Assembly (NCBI GenBank): GCA_903813345.2
Contig: CAIIXF020000010.1
Location: 35,885,425-35,949,424 of the forward strand
Direction of reading: 5' to 3'
Length of the DNA: 64,000 nt
From: Owenia fusiformis
Taxonomy: Eukaryota; Annelida; Polychaeta; Sabellida; Oweniidae
The position numbers and the translations under genes are program-made. Every line of letters starts with the position of its first letter. The stretch's first letter is position 1. The notes under the pieces are model-generated. The model was not told the DNA's origin and ran no database searches. It was given only the letters and a program-made list of their open reading frames with translations. Below are positions 44,701 through 55,535 of the stretch, one piece after another.

Positions 44701-47413
44701 AAAAATGTTGGGCATAACTTGTTGGGCCTTTTTAGGCCAAATCATAAAAAAATAGGCCTTAAATGTTTAAAATTTGGGGCCAAAAATTATTTTTCCTAAC
44801 TTCAAATGTTTGCTCCCCCTCCCCTTATTAGCTTCTGGATCCGCCAGTGAATGGTATTAGTATATTCAACCAACTCCGATCCTCATTTCAGATTGTTACT
44901 TGGAATTCTTCCCATGCCTGAAAAACTACAGTCAGGTTATCCAGCCCCAGTTGGTGGGACAATCCGATGAAACAGTATGCAGGTAATGATGCCATAGTTC
45001 AATATGTAACTGTACATTCATTTACGAGGGGTGATCCAAAAGTCCCAACATGATACCGTAAAATATGATGCAAAGAAATATGAAGAGATGTCAATGCAAA
45101 AGTAATCTGGTTTGATTTTACAAATTGATGAATGTCGTCACCAACGTGAAACACCAGATCGATTTTATATTAGTTCAGTGCAAGCATTGTCTTAAAATAC
45201 TAGTAGATGGCAAATTATACCATATTTTTATGTAAAATGCATGATTTAATGCCATAGTTAGGGCTAAATAAGGAATATTACTTATTTGTGTTTTTTCGAT
45301 TGTCACCACGCCTCTATTGCCTTCTTCACATTTTCCCTCATATTGTTAATTACTTTTTATTTAATCTAATTGAGTTGGCATGGGAACTTTTACCTGTATC
45401 GTGATAACTTAATATGATTCATGATATGCTAATTAGCTCTCATGTATTTCAAATAGACTTTGCACACCTTAATGTTAATGACGTACAAAAGTATTTTTTG
45501 TAATCCGTTAGACTTCATCGAGGTCAACGGTCTATTGATTATTCAATTAATAGAGTATAAGTATTGTAGTCTATCTAAATACAGAAAACGACTTTTGTGT
45601 ATCTTTCCAATCGAAACTATGAGAACACTTTTGGCTTAAGTATTTATATTTACTTATTGTACTATGGTTGTGCTCCAATATCCTACGCATATGTGATAAT
45701 ATCGTAATGTGCATATAGATGAGCTTGAACAATAATTTTTATGAAATCATTAAAAGTCATGCATCAATGTATCTAACGTTTTACATTTAGCTCGATGGAA
45801 AACATATGGCTACCGTGTATTTGGCGGTCTCAACCTATCTGCCCAGACTATTACAGCTTTTATGAACGCCTCATGGTTGATGAAATGAGTACGGTTCTCG
45901 CAAAAAGTTGTCCGGATATCTCCCTTGGTAAGATATAAAGTTTATTCACTAGTTAATGGTAGATATGGCAGATAGTTTTAGGTTCTCTGAGATCGACTCA
46001 CATTTCTTTCGATTACATATTCTAAAATCACGCATGACATGCAAATTCACCAAAACACATTGTGAACAAGCCTTTTTATAAGATATATATTTATCAAAAG
46101 AAAAGAGTATGATATTTACAAACCACCACAGAATATGTTAAGCTCATGTCACAGATCCGGGTCACAGATTTTCATTTTTATGTCAGGAGTTAGAAATTGT
46201 GTCATTTGTAATTTTGTACCCATTTGCATTAGCATACAAGCTGTTAAATTAAGGTGACTAAACGTCTACAGGATAACGTATAGGTGTTAAATTAAGGTGG
46301 CTAAACAGGATGGCGTATAATCACTGTATTTTTGGGAGAGCCCTACAACCAAAGCTGTTTATATCAAGATTGCCGAAGATTCTTCAAGGAAACAATTAAA
46401 TCCCTTGAAGAGTTTGGGTAGTATATTCGGCCATTTTCAGTTTAGGCTCAAAGGGGGAGAGCACCGATACATTGCAACCAGGGGGGGGGGGAGATTTCCC
46501 AAAGATGCCCTATCATATTAGCACGTTCGAAAACAAATTTTATAAACAGGCCTCAATTTTCCGTTGAAATGGATCTCTAAATGTTCACTGTAGTTTTATG
46601 AGTATTCTCTACAAGTATGGATCGAGTAACTTCAATAGTATTACCGTAGGTTTGAAATGACGATGTTGAACTGATGTAAACGCCATTCTCACGATTTAAA
46701 ATTTAACTCTGCGCATGCGCAGCACTGAGAGAGCATGTGCCCATGATTGTTCACGTGATCGAATCTTGCAATTTGATTGGAGATGATGCAAGAGATGATG
46801 TAATGGGGAATCCCCGAATACGATAGAATATGAAAGAATTATGGGAGCTACTCACTCCTCCTGCATTGCAACGGAAAATATTTATATCATGAAGATGGCC
46901 GAATATAACCAATCAAGTAACCAATCACATTCCTTGAAGGGTTCGGGTTAGATCTTCGGCCAGGGGGAGGGGGAGATTTCCCAAAGATAACCTTTCATAT
47001 CGGCACGTTCGAAAAACAGGTCTCATTTGCCATTGAACTAAATCTCCTAATGTTTGCTGTAGTTTTATGAGTATTCTCTACATGTTTGTTCACGTGATCG
47101 AATCCTGTAATTTTATTAGAGATGATGCGGGAGATGACGTAATGGGGAATCCCCGAATACGATAGAATATGAAAGAATTAAGGGAGCTACTCTCATCAAA
47201 ATGCGGTCAAAATATCGTTACACTTTGTTTTTAGATCACGAGCCGTACACGATGCCACCAATTGTTAATTCAACTGTCACTTCTAGCGTTAGACGCATGG
47301 TGACTACGGATAGTACAACTGCAATTGATGAAACTGGAGGAAGTGACATAGCGACAGCACATCTAATGATGACGGTGCTGTGTCTAACGTTGGTGTTCTC
47401 ACTCAGACGATAA
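35673..47413 (+). CDS. Secreted cysteine-rich, probably GPI-anchored protein (six-exon gene model)
   Basis: Exons 35673-35718, 42981-43158, 43359-43495, 44892-44982, 45791-45927 and 47235-47413 join to 768 nt, 255 residues, with matching phases (1,2,1,2,1) and GT-AG borders. Residues 1-18 form a signal peptide (NNIFVSLVIFSLG). Each of exons 2-5 contributes exactly three cysteines in the pattern C-x6-10-C-x20-38-C. Exon 6 is Ser/Thr-rich and ends in a hydrophobic tail (MMTVLCLTLVFSL) after GGSD, typical of a GPI-anchor signal. N-glycosylation sequons occur as NYT, NYS and NST. The expected product is an extracellular surface protein of disulphide-bonded repeats. I do not recognise the family. 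Confidence in the gene is high, in function none. Confidence 0.8.
36407..37925. repeat. 62 bp minisatellite (two 31 bp half-units), about 24 copies
   Basis: Half-unit 1 is GATCACAGGTTACACCATGG plus CACACGAACTT; half-unit 2 is GATCACGGGTTACATAATGA plus AACACAAACTT. They alternate with few changes, showing an ancient 31 bp duplication followed by amplification of the dimer. In intron 1 of the cysteine-rich protein gene. Confidence 0.95.
38511..42937 (+). repeat. Three tandem copies of a roughly 1.45 kb unit
   Basis: Copies start at about 38511, 39905 and 41401 with AACTAGA(C/T)TT(G/T)GG and AAATTGAACGAAGTTCAATT. Each then has a purine-rich AGGATAGGATAG tract, several internal copies of a motif with CGCCATAACTTCCGAACCGG, and a 3' part with TTTGACCTAG motifs. 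Copies 1 and 3 are almost identical and copy 2 is more diverged. Copies 2 and 3 end in a hairpin (AGACTCCAGATTTTCAATCT then GGAGTCTAA). Short open frames inside repeat in each copy and are not genes. Confidence 0.9.
42981..43158 (+). CDS. Cysteine-rich protein exon 2
   Basis: ACTTCTAG acceptor, AG/GTCAGT donor. Encodes LGYIEAICDEIGMTAIGSC and continues to IPLAC; three cysteines. Phase 1 in, phase 2 out. Confidence 0.8.
43213..43233 (+). other. G-quadruplex motif in intron 2
   Basis: GGGGGAGGGGGAGGGGGAGGG on the coding strand, 54 bp after the exon 2 donor. Fits the G3+N1-7 quadruplex rule in both DNA and pre-mRNA. Confidence 0.75.
43359..43495 (+). CDS. Cysteine-rich protein exon 3
   Basis: ATTTTAG acceptor, AACG/GTAAGA donor. 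Encodes VMDNFAATEQCWKDSAPDC ... NYTELCRN; three cysteines and a sequon. Confidence 0.8.
43780..44170. repeat. Dispersed repeat related to 4240-4420
   Basis: AACGTGAAAAGAAACAGTGTCTA, a C-run and ACCAATATCACAATCCGAGACC match the region 4325-4410. Intronic. Confidence 0.6.
44892..44982 (+). CDS. Cysteine-rich protein exon 4
   Basis: CATTTCAG acceptor, AG/GTAATG donor. Encodes DCYLEFFPCLKNYSQVIQPQ ... ETVC; three cysteines and a sequon. Confidence 0.8.
45028..45790. other. Intron 4 of the cysteine-rich protein gene
   Basis: GAGGGGTGATCCAAAAGTCCCA at 45027 resembles a mariner terminal repeat, but no partner end was found. The rest is AT-rich without recognised features. Confidence 0.3.
45791..45927 (+). 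CDS. Cysteine-rich protein exon 5
   Basis: ACATTTAG acceptor, CTTG/GTAAGA donor. Encodes SSMENIWLPCIWRSQPICPD ... LAKSCPDISL; three cysteines. Same length (137 nt) and phases as exon 3, suggesting descent by exon duplication. Confidence 0.8.
46378..47195. repeat. Direct duplication inside intron 5
   Basis: About 46378-46860 and 46893-47193 share long stretches (GAGATTTCCCAAAGAT, GTAGTTTTATGAGTATTCTC, TTCACGTGATCGAATC, GGGGAATCCCCGAATACGAT). The second copy has lost about 150 bp and ends roughly 40 bp before the exon 6 acceptor. Confidence 0.8.
47235..47413 (+). CDS. Cysteine-rich protein exon 6 (Ser/Thr-rich stalk and GPI signal)
   Basis: TGTTTTTAG acceptor. Encodes DHEPYTMPPIVNSTVTSS, a Thr-rich stalk, GGSD and a hydrophobic C-terminus ending SLRR, then TAA. 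Confidence 0.8.
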
Positions 47414-47978
47414 ATTAGATAAAAATGCAGTATGGTATTGAACAGTATGTCTGTGGCTCATTTTTGGCCCAGAATTTCAATGTTTATTAGCTCGGCTCTG
47501 ATCTGATGTGAAATGTGGATGGAAATTTATATATATTACAGATGATAGATGAGTTGATGTTCTAACATGCTAATGCTTTGTGATAATTTGAAGTAATTAT
47601 TAACTAAAGAGTACAGCAGAAGATAATAAAATAATACTGTATTTAGTTGATGATTTTTCAATCCTTATCCACAATAGATCCACAGAAGACTAGGCAATGA
47701 CATCTTTAAAGACATCAATGATGAGCCAATGGAAACCAATGTAGACTTAGTTTTCAAACTGTGCAAAGGTGAAAAATATGTGCCCATCGAAAAATGTGTA
47801 GTCAGTTTAAGAATAGATGTTGTGCAGTGTTGGAGTATGTGTGTATGTTATTTAAGGAAAAGTGTTATTGTTGTCCAATAATGAAAGAGAGAGAGTCGAG
47901 TTTTTACTCTGGGCTCATTAGACCCAGGTCTCAGTCGGGGTGCCGTAAGTAGTAGAGCAGCCACCTCACTGCGATCTA

Positions 47979-48387
47979 TTGAGGCTAAGCCTTTCGACTG
48001 GTAGATTTGTAACATTGAATTTTTCAAAATTTGAGCGAAGTCTAGCAGCTCAGTTTAGACTAGGTATTTTGCCACTTAGGCAAGAGACAGGCAGATTTAA
48101 GGGCAAACATATTGACGAAAGATTTTGTACACTGTGTATATGTAATAGGGATAACTCAGTTGAAACAGAAATACATTTTCTATTCCATTGAAATAGATAT
48201 GATGATTTGAGAAGAACATAAAATTTTAAAAATTTGGATAATGAAAGTAGCAAAATTGAATTTCTTTTTAGGGAACATACCTGTAAAATTGTCAAATTTA
48301 TTAAGATGGCTTTTGTGCGGAAAAGGTAATTTATTTACAACATGTGATATTGATTTTCGTGTAACAAAGTTCTTTTTGGTATCTTTG
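47979..48387 (+). mobile_element. 3' part of an older LINE ORF2
   Basis: The plus-strand frame encodes FERSLAAQFRLGILPLRQET followed by a Cys/His cluster (CTLCICNRDNSVETEIHFLFH), a signature seen at the C-terminus of many non-LTR retrotransposon ORF2 proteins. It contains stops and is dead. The 3' UTR-like tail at about 49950-50075 may belong to it. Confidence 0.65.
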
Positions 48388-49945
48388 AAAGTGACATGTT
48401 TGATTCAGAGTTTGGAATAAGACAAGGTTGTGCTCTATCCCCAACACTATTTCTTTTAATTATAAATGATTTGACAGAAAGACTTAATCTAGGAATACCA
48501 TTTAAAAACTACAAAGTCCCTGCACTCTTATATGCTGACGACGTAGTTCTGATATCTGAATCTGAAGATCAACTTACTGAAATGCTAAAAGTTTCTAACT
48601 CATTTGCCAAATATTGGGGATTCAAATTTGACCCTAAGAAATCTCAAATTATGCCAATTGGTAGAAAAATTAGTACAAATAATAAATGGAAACTTGGACA
48701 ACTATCATTAAAATAAACCAAAACATATAAGTATCTAGGTGTTATTTTAAACAATACTCTAAAAGACTCAGACCACTTTAATACACTTATTAAAGAGAAA
48801 GCTCGAAAGACCAGATTCTATATCTGTAGCACCCTTAATAAACACTCAAATCTAGAAAGATTCAAGTTTGGGGATGTTTTGCATAATAATGTTTTCATAC
48901 CAGCAGTTCTCCATGCATGTGGAGTTATTTCATTTGACAATAATTCAAGAGTGAATGCTATGAACTCATACCAGTATAATGTAGGAAGAGCAATATTTAA
49001 TTTAAAAAGTACACCAGCTAGGGATGCTCTACTCGGTGACCTAGGTTGGAGACCAATTATGAATGTTATAGATAAACGTAAAATAGATTATTTTATTCAT
49101 TTGAAAAATAGAGCAAAAAGTTGTAAGATTTTGGGTGATATTTATAACGATATGTTCTTTAACTTTAAAGCAAAGAAAAGCTCAGTATGGCCATATATTG
49201 ATTCTGTGTCAAAGATATTAACTGCCCATGGGTTAGACGGATGTATTTCATCTGACAATGCAGACTGGTATGACTCTTTTCTCAAAATCTCGAATGATCA
49301 AAGAAAATCTGAATTTATTAATGCAATCGATGATAAAAAGTCTTTAAACCTCTATAAAAAGTTGAAATTTAATACAAATAAAGAGAAGTACCTCATGAAC
49401 CATACAGACTTTTACACCTCGCGACTTAAGTTTCTGGCCAGAACAGGCTGCTTTAACCTTGAGGAAGATAGAAAAAGATGGAAAATAAGTAACGGTATTT
49501 GTAAATTATGTAACTTAAATGTTATAGATGATCCCATCCATCGTTTCCTCCTCTGCCCTCATTTCCAGAAACAAAGAACTGAATTTATAAATGATTTGAG
49601 TAATAAATGTGATGCTCCTGTTGTGTCTCAGTACCTAAATTTCCCCCCACAAACGAAATTAAAGTGGATTCTTGGGGATGATGTGTTTAGCATTTGGGGG
49701 CACGACAATGGCTGGAATTTTAATGTTTGTACAAAAAGATTTCTGCAAAAGGTGTATGTGAAACATAACACTGCGTGATTTTAGCCTATTTTAATGATTT
49801 TACTAAAAGCTTATGTCTCATATTCCTCAACGGATTTTAGTAAATGATGTATGGTTTGCATACTACTTGCATGTAATATTGACGCACCTCTGAGTGCCAC
49901 TGTTATAAAAGTGACTGTCAAATAAATAATAAACAAATAAATATT
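48388..49945 (+). mobile_element. 5'-truncated LINE with reverse transcriptase
   Basis: Starts mid-domain with FGIRQGCALSPTLFLLIIND and YADDVVLISE (the catalytic box of reverse transcriptase). After a stop at 48714-48716 it resumes with TYKYLGVILNN in the same frame. A further open stretch of about 300 codons (48879-49778) ends with a zinc-knuckle-like CKLCNLNVIDDPIHRFLLC. An AT-rich 3' UTR ends in AAATAAATAATAAACAAATA. Truncation at the left is typical of LINE insertion. The in-frame stop suggests an inactive copy. Confidence 0.8.
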
Positions 49946-50075
49946 AATTCTGTATTTTCTATTGTTAACAGTGGTTAATAAGCCCAAGGTGGGCTGGGTA
50001 AAATTGTAATTAATTGTTTTATATTTTGTTGAATTGTAAGACTGACCAATATAAATAAATAAATAAACTAAACTA
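49946..50075 (+). mobile_element. LINE 3' end with TAAA-rich tail
   Basis: A phrase with AATAAGCCCAAGGTGGGCTG, then ATTGTAAGACTGACCAATAT and a (AAATA)n tail. It probably completes the older LINE at 47979 that the younger copy interrupted. Confidence 0.5.
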
Positions 50076-51552
50076 AATTATAACATTGATACACGTAACA
50101 CTAGTTTACTCTTCACAGCGGTAATTGAGCAATCTTATTGGTTATATGGATTTTGCAATGTGAATATGAAATAAATTGTGCTATGAAACATTTGATGTTG
50201 AGCATTTAAAAAATCTCGTTTGACTTTATTTATATTTAGATATCGTGTAAAAGTAACATTTGTCCCAATGTCGTCCGAATTATTTCACGTTTCTTTTAGA
50301 TTGTTTGGATCCTGGCATATCCAGAGGGCAGAAACGCGTAGAGTATTTATTTTTGAAAAGCAAGCACTGTAGGTGTTGTTTTATTTGGTAGTATATGAAC
50401 GTTATGAAAATTTCATACCTGGCAATAAGCTGATTACGTTTACAGTATATCGGGAAACAAGACGGGGGTTATAAAAAAATGTTGTTATTTGGAACAAAAA
50501 TTATGTGGTTAACCCCACTTTAGTGAACATTTAGACTTTGGTTGTCAATTTGTAACCATTATATGATTCCCAGGCAGCGTGATGAGTATATTGGCAGTTG
50601 GGGAAGTACAAAAAAATGTTGACAGGCGCCAAACTTCGTGCCTGATTGGTACCTAAAAGTGCATTATCATTTACTCGAACTATTACTACTCTCATCACTC
50701 ATTGCCGCATTGTCATATATATGGTGGAATGTAGGCTTAGCCTATAACACAAAAAATCATGTAGGTATACTATACATTGGCCAACACTGCAAAAACGATT
50801 GGGCCAGCATGTATACCTGCCGTAAAAACTTCTTTTGAGAATATGCTATCTATGCTTCACCCCTTGGTCTAATCGTATCATAGTTGCGAATGCATCGGAG
50901 TCTATTAGATGCGTTCCTTGCGGTATGATCGGAAGACTCCTGTCAGTGGTATGTTCCGGTTTTGTGTCACACAATCCTCCTAAGCAGGTGTCCAGAATCC
51001 GTACCTCCTTCTTCCCCTGCTATATAACCAATTGGGAAGCGCCCGATTAAACTGAATCACGTGATCTAAGTATGCGCAATGACGTATACATGATTTCTGT
51101 CGCAGTGTTGCGAGTTCTTAATCGGGGAAATGGTATTATTATCGCAGGGGGTAAAAAGAAAGAATATATTCTGGATTTTGAAGCCCTGTGATCGGAGGAT
51201 GGTGTCACACGTGCCATAAAGCAATTCTCGAAATCGTTGTTCCCTCTTCAAAAGAGGAGACGCGAAAATCTTTCCTTATGAGCTATGACTGTAAACCATT
51301 ATCTTTGTTATCATTCGGTGAAATCAGAGATAACATATTCATTTTATGAATAATTCCAAGATTAGCTTCAGTGAGAATTGAAAATACTATTTCATCAAAT
51401 GAATGAGGGTAGGGTTTTCAGTTTATCATTTAACTGTATGCTTTGTTTAGCATAGATAGTGAAATGTATAAATACATTAATATATCTACTTCGTATTGAT
51501 TATTCAATGTTTTGTCTAAAAAGTATTTTCCTTGTCAGTGAATTGTTTTATA
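50076..51552. other. Interval without supported gene
   Basis: At 50301 an acceptor-like TTCTTTTAG is followed by an open phase-1 stretch (DCLDPGISRGQKRVEYLF...) of about 35 codons to a stop. Its support is weak. No other feature recognised. Confidence 0.3.
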
Positions 51553-51556
51553 TTAA

Positions 51557-51956
51557 GGTACAGCTGGAAAGTAACATTTTGGTAAAAAATTGCTATACTA
51601 GCACATGTTATTTTCTGGTCAAAATAAAGTATGAAGACATGTGTCAATTGCCTTGCTTTTTTCAGGAAACTATCATTGCATTGTCTTCTTTTAGAATATC
51701 TGGTAGGAGTTCAATGGGATCTCCAGGAAATTCTAATATTCCACACTTTCTATTTTTTCAAAGTTTCTTTCAAAGTTTCCAGACAACACAGGAGCTACCA
51801 TTGACCTGTTTCCGGGTTTACTAAAAGTAGAGTGTAATGATATTTTCCTGAAAAAAGCAAGGAAATACACTCATGCTTTCATACTTAATTTTGTACCAGA
51901 AAATAACATGTGCAGGTATAGTAATTTTTTACCAAAATGTTACTTTCCAGCTGAAC
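51557..51956. mobile_element. 400 bp foldback MITE with TTAA flanks
   Basis: The left end GGTACAGCTGGAAAGTAACA mirrors the right end TGTTACTTTCCAGCTGAAC. Inverted arms run about 130-150 bp (TTGGTAAAAAATTGCTATAC, ACATGTTATTTTCTGGT). TTAA flanks both sides (51553-51556, 51957-51960), the target used by piggyBac-type elements. A fragment AGAAAATAACATGTGCAGGTAT also occurs near 6060-6085. Confidence 0.85.
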
Positions 51957-51982
51957 TTAAATTATTTTAAAGTAATTATAAC

Positions 51983-53054
51983 ATGAGAGCTGTGAAATGT
52001 ACGAGATGGAAAATAAGTTTAATATTCATTGCTATAACAACGAGTGTAGTTCTATTATGTATGCATGCATTTTGGACAAATGATATTGTTAAAATTGAGG
52101 AACCTCTGCAGAATTATGAAGTGAGACATAAAATGAAGGACACATCGTCTGTTTCTCGGTGCAACAAATCCTCAAAGAATTTGATTGGTTATGAAAGTGA
52201 CAACCGCGATAAAGCACTTATTATTTACAGTGAAATGCCGAAATGTGGCAGTGGAACTTTTGTTAGAATCTTAAGTGATGTTTGCAAATACTCAAAACAT
52301 TACCGCACGAAATACACATGGCCAACTCCTAGTCCTGTTGAGCTGCAAAGCGTTGAAAGTAAACAAAAGTATGTATCATCAAAAATTCTACCACTAAGGC
52401 CGTACATTTTCATGGGACATTTATCTTTCCTTGATTTCATTGAATTGGGATACAAGCAACCATTGTACATTGATATTGTACGAGATCCAGTGGAACGATG
52501 GATATCCCTGTACTACTACAAGCGTGTTTCTCCTTTTCCATATAAAAAGATTGAACCTTACGCGAAAGGAAAGAAACCGAACAATGGACAATTGCATGAA
52601 AATTTGGATTTCTCTGACTGGCTGTTTGGGCAGGAGCATCAAAGCAACCGCAGATTGTTTAAAAACAAAGCCATATATGGGTTGTAAAGATGAGAAGATT
52701 GTATCCAGCTACCCAACATGGTTTTCTGGACAATACATAAACTCTTCGTTGATGTCGCTTCAAAGAGCTAAAACGAACATCGAGAAGTATTATACTTTTA
52801 TAGGAATAACCGAACATTTTGAAGAAACACTCAAAGCAATGGAAACAATCCTACCAAGTTTTACAAATGAATTCACGAGAATGTTCAAAACTACTAGAAA
52901 CCAAAATGTTGGACATAACAAAGTAAGACCTAGCGATGATAATATTGATGTGATTAAAGAATTGTTATCAGACGATTATGAACTGTATGGGTTCATACGT
53001 CAACGGTTTTACAAACACATAAACTGTTTAGCTATTAATATTACCAAGCACTGA
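51983..53054 (+). pseudogene. HS2ST/UST-type sulfotransferase, copy 1 (frameshifted)
   Basis: The start at 51983 gives a basic N-terminus and a hydrophobic anchor (ISLIFIAITTSVVLL), as expected for a Golgi type II enzyme. The PAPS-binding P-loop SEMPKCGSGT and the 3'-phosphate motif RDPVERWISLYYYKR follow, with GHLSFLDF between them carrying the candidate catalytic His. Near 52537 an extra C (TTTTCC against TTTTC in copy 2) shifts the frame to an early stop at 52685-52687. The remaining third of the enzyme lies in the next frame, open to 53054. The family transfers sulfate from PAPS to uronic acid residues of glycosaminoglycans. The lesion could be real or an assembly error. No introns were found. 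Confidence 0.8.
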
Positions 53055-53802
53055 TAACATATATTACAAGCAATCTCTATTTCACTTTTTTGAAAAACTT
53101 TTTTGAATTTTTAGTGAATATTTCCAAATGTAAAGTCATAATAATGCATAATGCTCATCTGCATGCTTTGGGGACCAGGTCTAAACATGAAAGTACATGA
53201 TAATTCAAGAAATGGCAAGACAAGTTAAACAAAATTGGATGACAGTTTAACTCGAGAATAACAAAAATGATGATGGTCTCAGGTTTAATTTAACTAAATT
53301 CCATGACAGCTAAAAATGGCACGACGGTTGAACAAAATGGCATGAAAATTTTAACAAAATTGCATGATGAACTAAATGTTTTCACAGATGACAGTTGAAC
53401 AGAATGGCATAAAACGTGAACAAAATTGTAGGACGCGTTAACAAAATTACATGAAAATGTAACAAAGTTGCATGGTGAACACAAGAGCATGCCAGATGAA
53501 CTAAATTACATGAGAGTTTAACAAGGTTATAACAAGGTTTTAACAAAATAGAATGATGGACAAAATGGTTTGACAATTAAACAAAATTGCAGGTCACTTT
53601 AACAAAAGTACATGAAAGATGAACAATTTGCATGGCAGGAGAAATAACAGTTTAAAATCATTTTGATCTCGTTAATTGATAGTTGTATTGCACTGAATAT
53701 CAACTAGGAACGAAGACATTATTTCTTTGTTTAAGCATGCCCAGTCTGTTCTGTTGAATAATTTGATAAGATAAAGGCGATATGTAAATATTTGGATATA
53801 CA
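53055..53802. repeat. 3' flank of sulfotransferase copy 1 (duplicated)
   Basis: Degenerate phrases with AACAAAATGGCATGACAG-like motifs. Matches 55536-56003 and 57433-57538; copy 2 lacks about 170 bp present here (about 53400-53570). Confidence 0.75.
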
Positions 53803-54137
53803 CAGGGTGAGCCAAAAAACAATACCCAACTTAAAATCAGGATGAAAATAGTTACGTTCAATTGGCTTATATATCATATTAAAGTTAATACATTTTCAAA
53901 CAATTTGGTGTTTAATAATATGTCATAAAATCAATGGTAAAAGGTATATTATACTTATTTAAGAGGCTAGGTTGCTATTTGAGGTTTCTAGATTTTAGGG
54001 AGAAAACAGTAAATCTTTAGAATCATGTAAACTTTTTATTCATAGAATATCATTTTGTTAGGTGAATACATGCTTGTATATTTGCATCATTTGTGACTAA
54101 ACTTATTGTTTATGAATTTCAGTGTTGTTTATTATCA
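53803..54137. mobile_element. Truncated left end of the mariner-like element
   Basis: CAGGGTGAGCCAAAAAACAA through TGTTTATTATCAA matches 57539-58505 without the insertion at 57680-58310. The rest of the element is missing. Confidence 0.75.
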
Positions 54138-54530
54138 ATAAATAAAAACATGATCTTCTACATACATCTTGATAATTTATTAAAAATTGGAATTCATCAT
54201 AATTATGACAATACAGAAAGTGAACATTCTCCCACAAATTATGTTTTTAATGGAATGTGTTCTTGAATAATTACCCACAATGCAATACTCAAAGAGAACA
54301 TCTTGATAACTCTTATTCTTATTGGTCTCTTCTGTTTACTTTTATATGATATTGAATATATTTTATGCTTAAATCATATTAAAAAATGATTTTTATTCAA
54401 AATAATACAAAAACATATACATTTATCTAATACTTTTTGAAATATTGCCATAAAAGGGAAGCATGTCATTGCTCATTTTGAAGGTCTCATGTTATTACAT
54501 AGAGTTGCATACCCTTCTAGTTGAAAGCTC
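54138..54530. other. Junction segment between the duplicated blocks
   Basis: AT-rich, with no match noticed elsewhere in the window and no gene seen. It joins the truncated element of copy 1 to the truncated 5' end of copy 2. Confidence 0.4.
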
Positions 54531-55535
54531 ATGGTTCTATGTATGCATGCATTTTGGACAAATGATATTGTTAAAATTGAGGAACCTCTGCAGAATTATG
54601 AAGTGAGACATAAAATGAAGGACACATCGTCTGTTTCTCGGTGCAACAAATCCTCAAAGAATTTGATTGGTTATGAAAATGACAACCGCGATAAAGCACT
54701 TATTATTTACAGTGAAATGCCGAAATGTGGCAGTGGAACTTTTGTTAGAATCTTAAGTGATGTTTGCAAATACTCAAAACATTACCGCACGAAATACACA
54801 TGGCCAACTCCTAGTCCTGTTGAGCTGCAAAGCGTTGAAAGTAAACAAAAGTATGTATCATCAAAAATTCTACCACTAAGGCCGTACATTTTCATGGGAC
54901 ATTTATCTTTCCTTGATTTCATTGAATTGGGAAACAAGCAACCATTGTACATTGATATTGTACGAGATCCAGTGGAACGATGGATATCCCTGTACTACTA
55001 CAAGCGTGTATCTCCTTTTCATATAAAAAGATTGAACCTTACGCGAAAGGAAAGAAACCGAACAATGGACAATTGCATGAAAATTTGGATTTCTCTGACT
55101 GGCTGTTTGGGCAGGAGCATCAAAGCAACCGCAGATTGTTTAAAAACAAAGCCATATATGGGTTGTAAAGATGAGAAGATTGTATCCAGCTACCCAACAT
55201 GGTTTTCTGGACAATACATAAACTCTTCGTTGATGTCGCTTCAAAGAGCTAAAACGAACATCGAGAAGTATTATACTTTTATAGGAATAACCGAACATTT
55301 TGAAGAAACACTCAAAGCAATGGAAACAATCCTACCAAGTTTTACAAATGAATTCACGAGAATGTTCAAAACTACTAGAAACCAAAATGTTGGACATAAC
55401 AAAGTAAGACCTAGCGATGATAATATTGATGTGATTAAAGAATTGTTATCAGACGATTATGAACTGTATGGGTTCATACGTCAACGGTTTTACAAACACA
55501 TAAACTGTTTAGCTATTAATATTACCAAGCACTGA
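54531..55535 (+). CDS. HS2ST/UST-type sulfotransferase, copy 2 (intact catalytic domain, no anchor)
   Basis: 334 codons, about 99% identical to copy 1 over the shared part. P-loop SEMPKCGSGT at residues 61-70, MGHLSFLDF at 122-130, RDPVERW at 145-151. The frame continues through the C-terminal third (SGQYINSSLMSLQRAKTNIE, then FIGITEHFEETLKAMETILP) as in uronyl and heparan 2-O-sulfotransferases. Homology to copy 1 begins only at GTTCTAT (54536), so the anchor is missing and the first ATG gives MVLCMHAFWT. An in-frame 3 bp deletion lies next to the junction. It may be soluble, unexpressed, or use an upstream exon not seen. Confidence 0.75.
   Translation: MVLCMHAFWTNDIVKIEEPLQNYEVRHKMKDTSSVSRCNKSSKNLIGYENDNRDKALIIYSEMPKCGSGTFVRILSDVCKYSKHYRTKYTWPTPSPVELQSVESKQKYVSSKILPLRPYIFMGHLSFLDFIELGNKQPLYIDIVRDPVERWISLYYYKRVSPFHIKRLNLTRKERNRTMDNCMKIWISLTGCLGRSIKATADCLKTKPYMGCKDEKIVSSYPTWFSGQYINSSLMSLQRAKTNIEKYYTFIGITEHFEETLKAMETILPSFTNEFTRMFKTTRNQNVGHNKVRPSDDNIDVIKELLSDDYELYGFIRQRFYKHINCLAINITKH

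Noticed and set aside
50835-51050. 71-codon Cys-containing frame
   Set aside because: Scattered cysteines without a domain pattern and no splice support.
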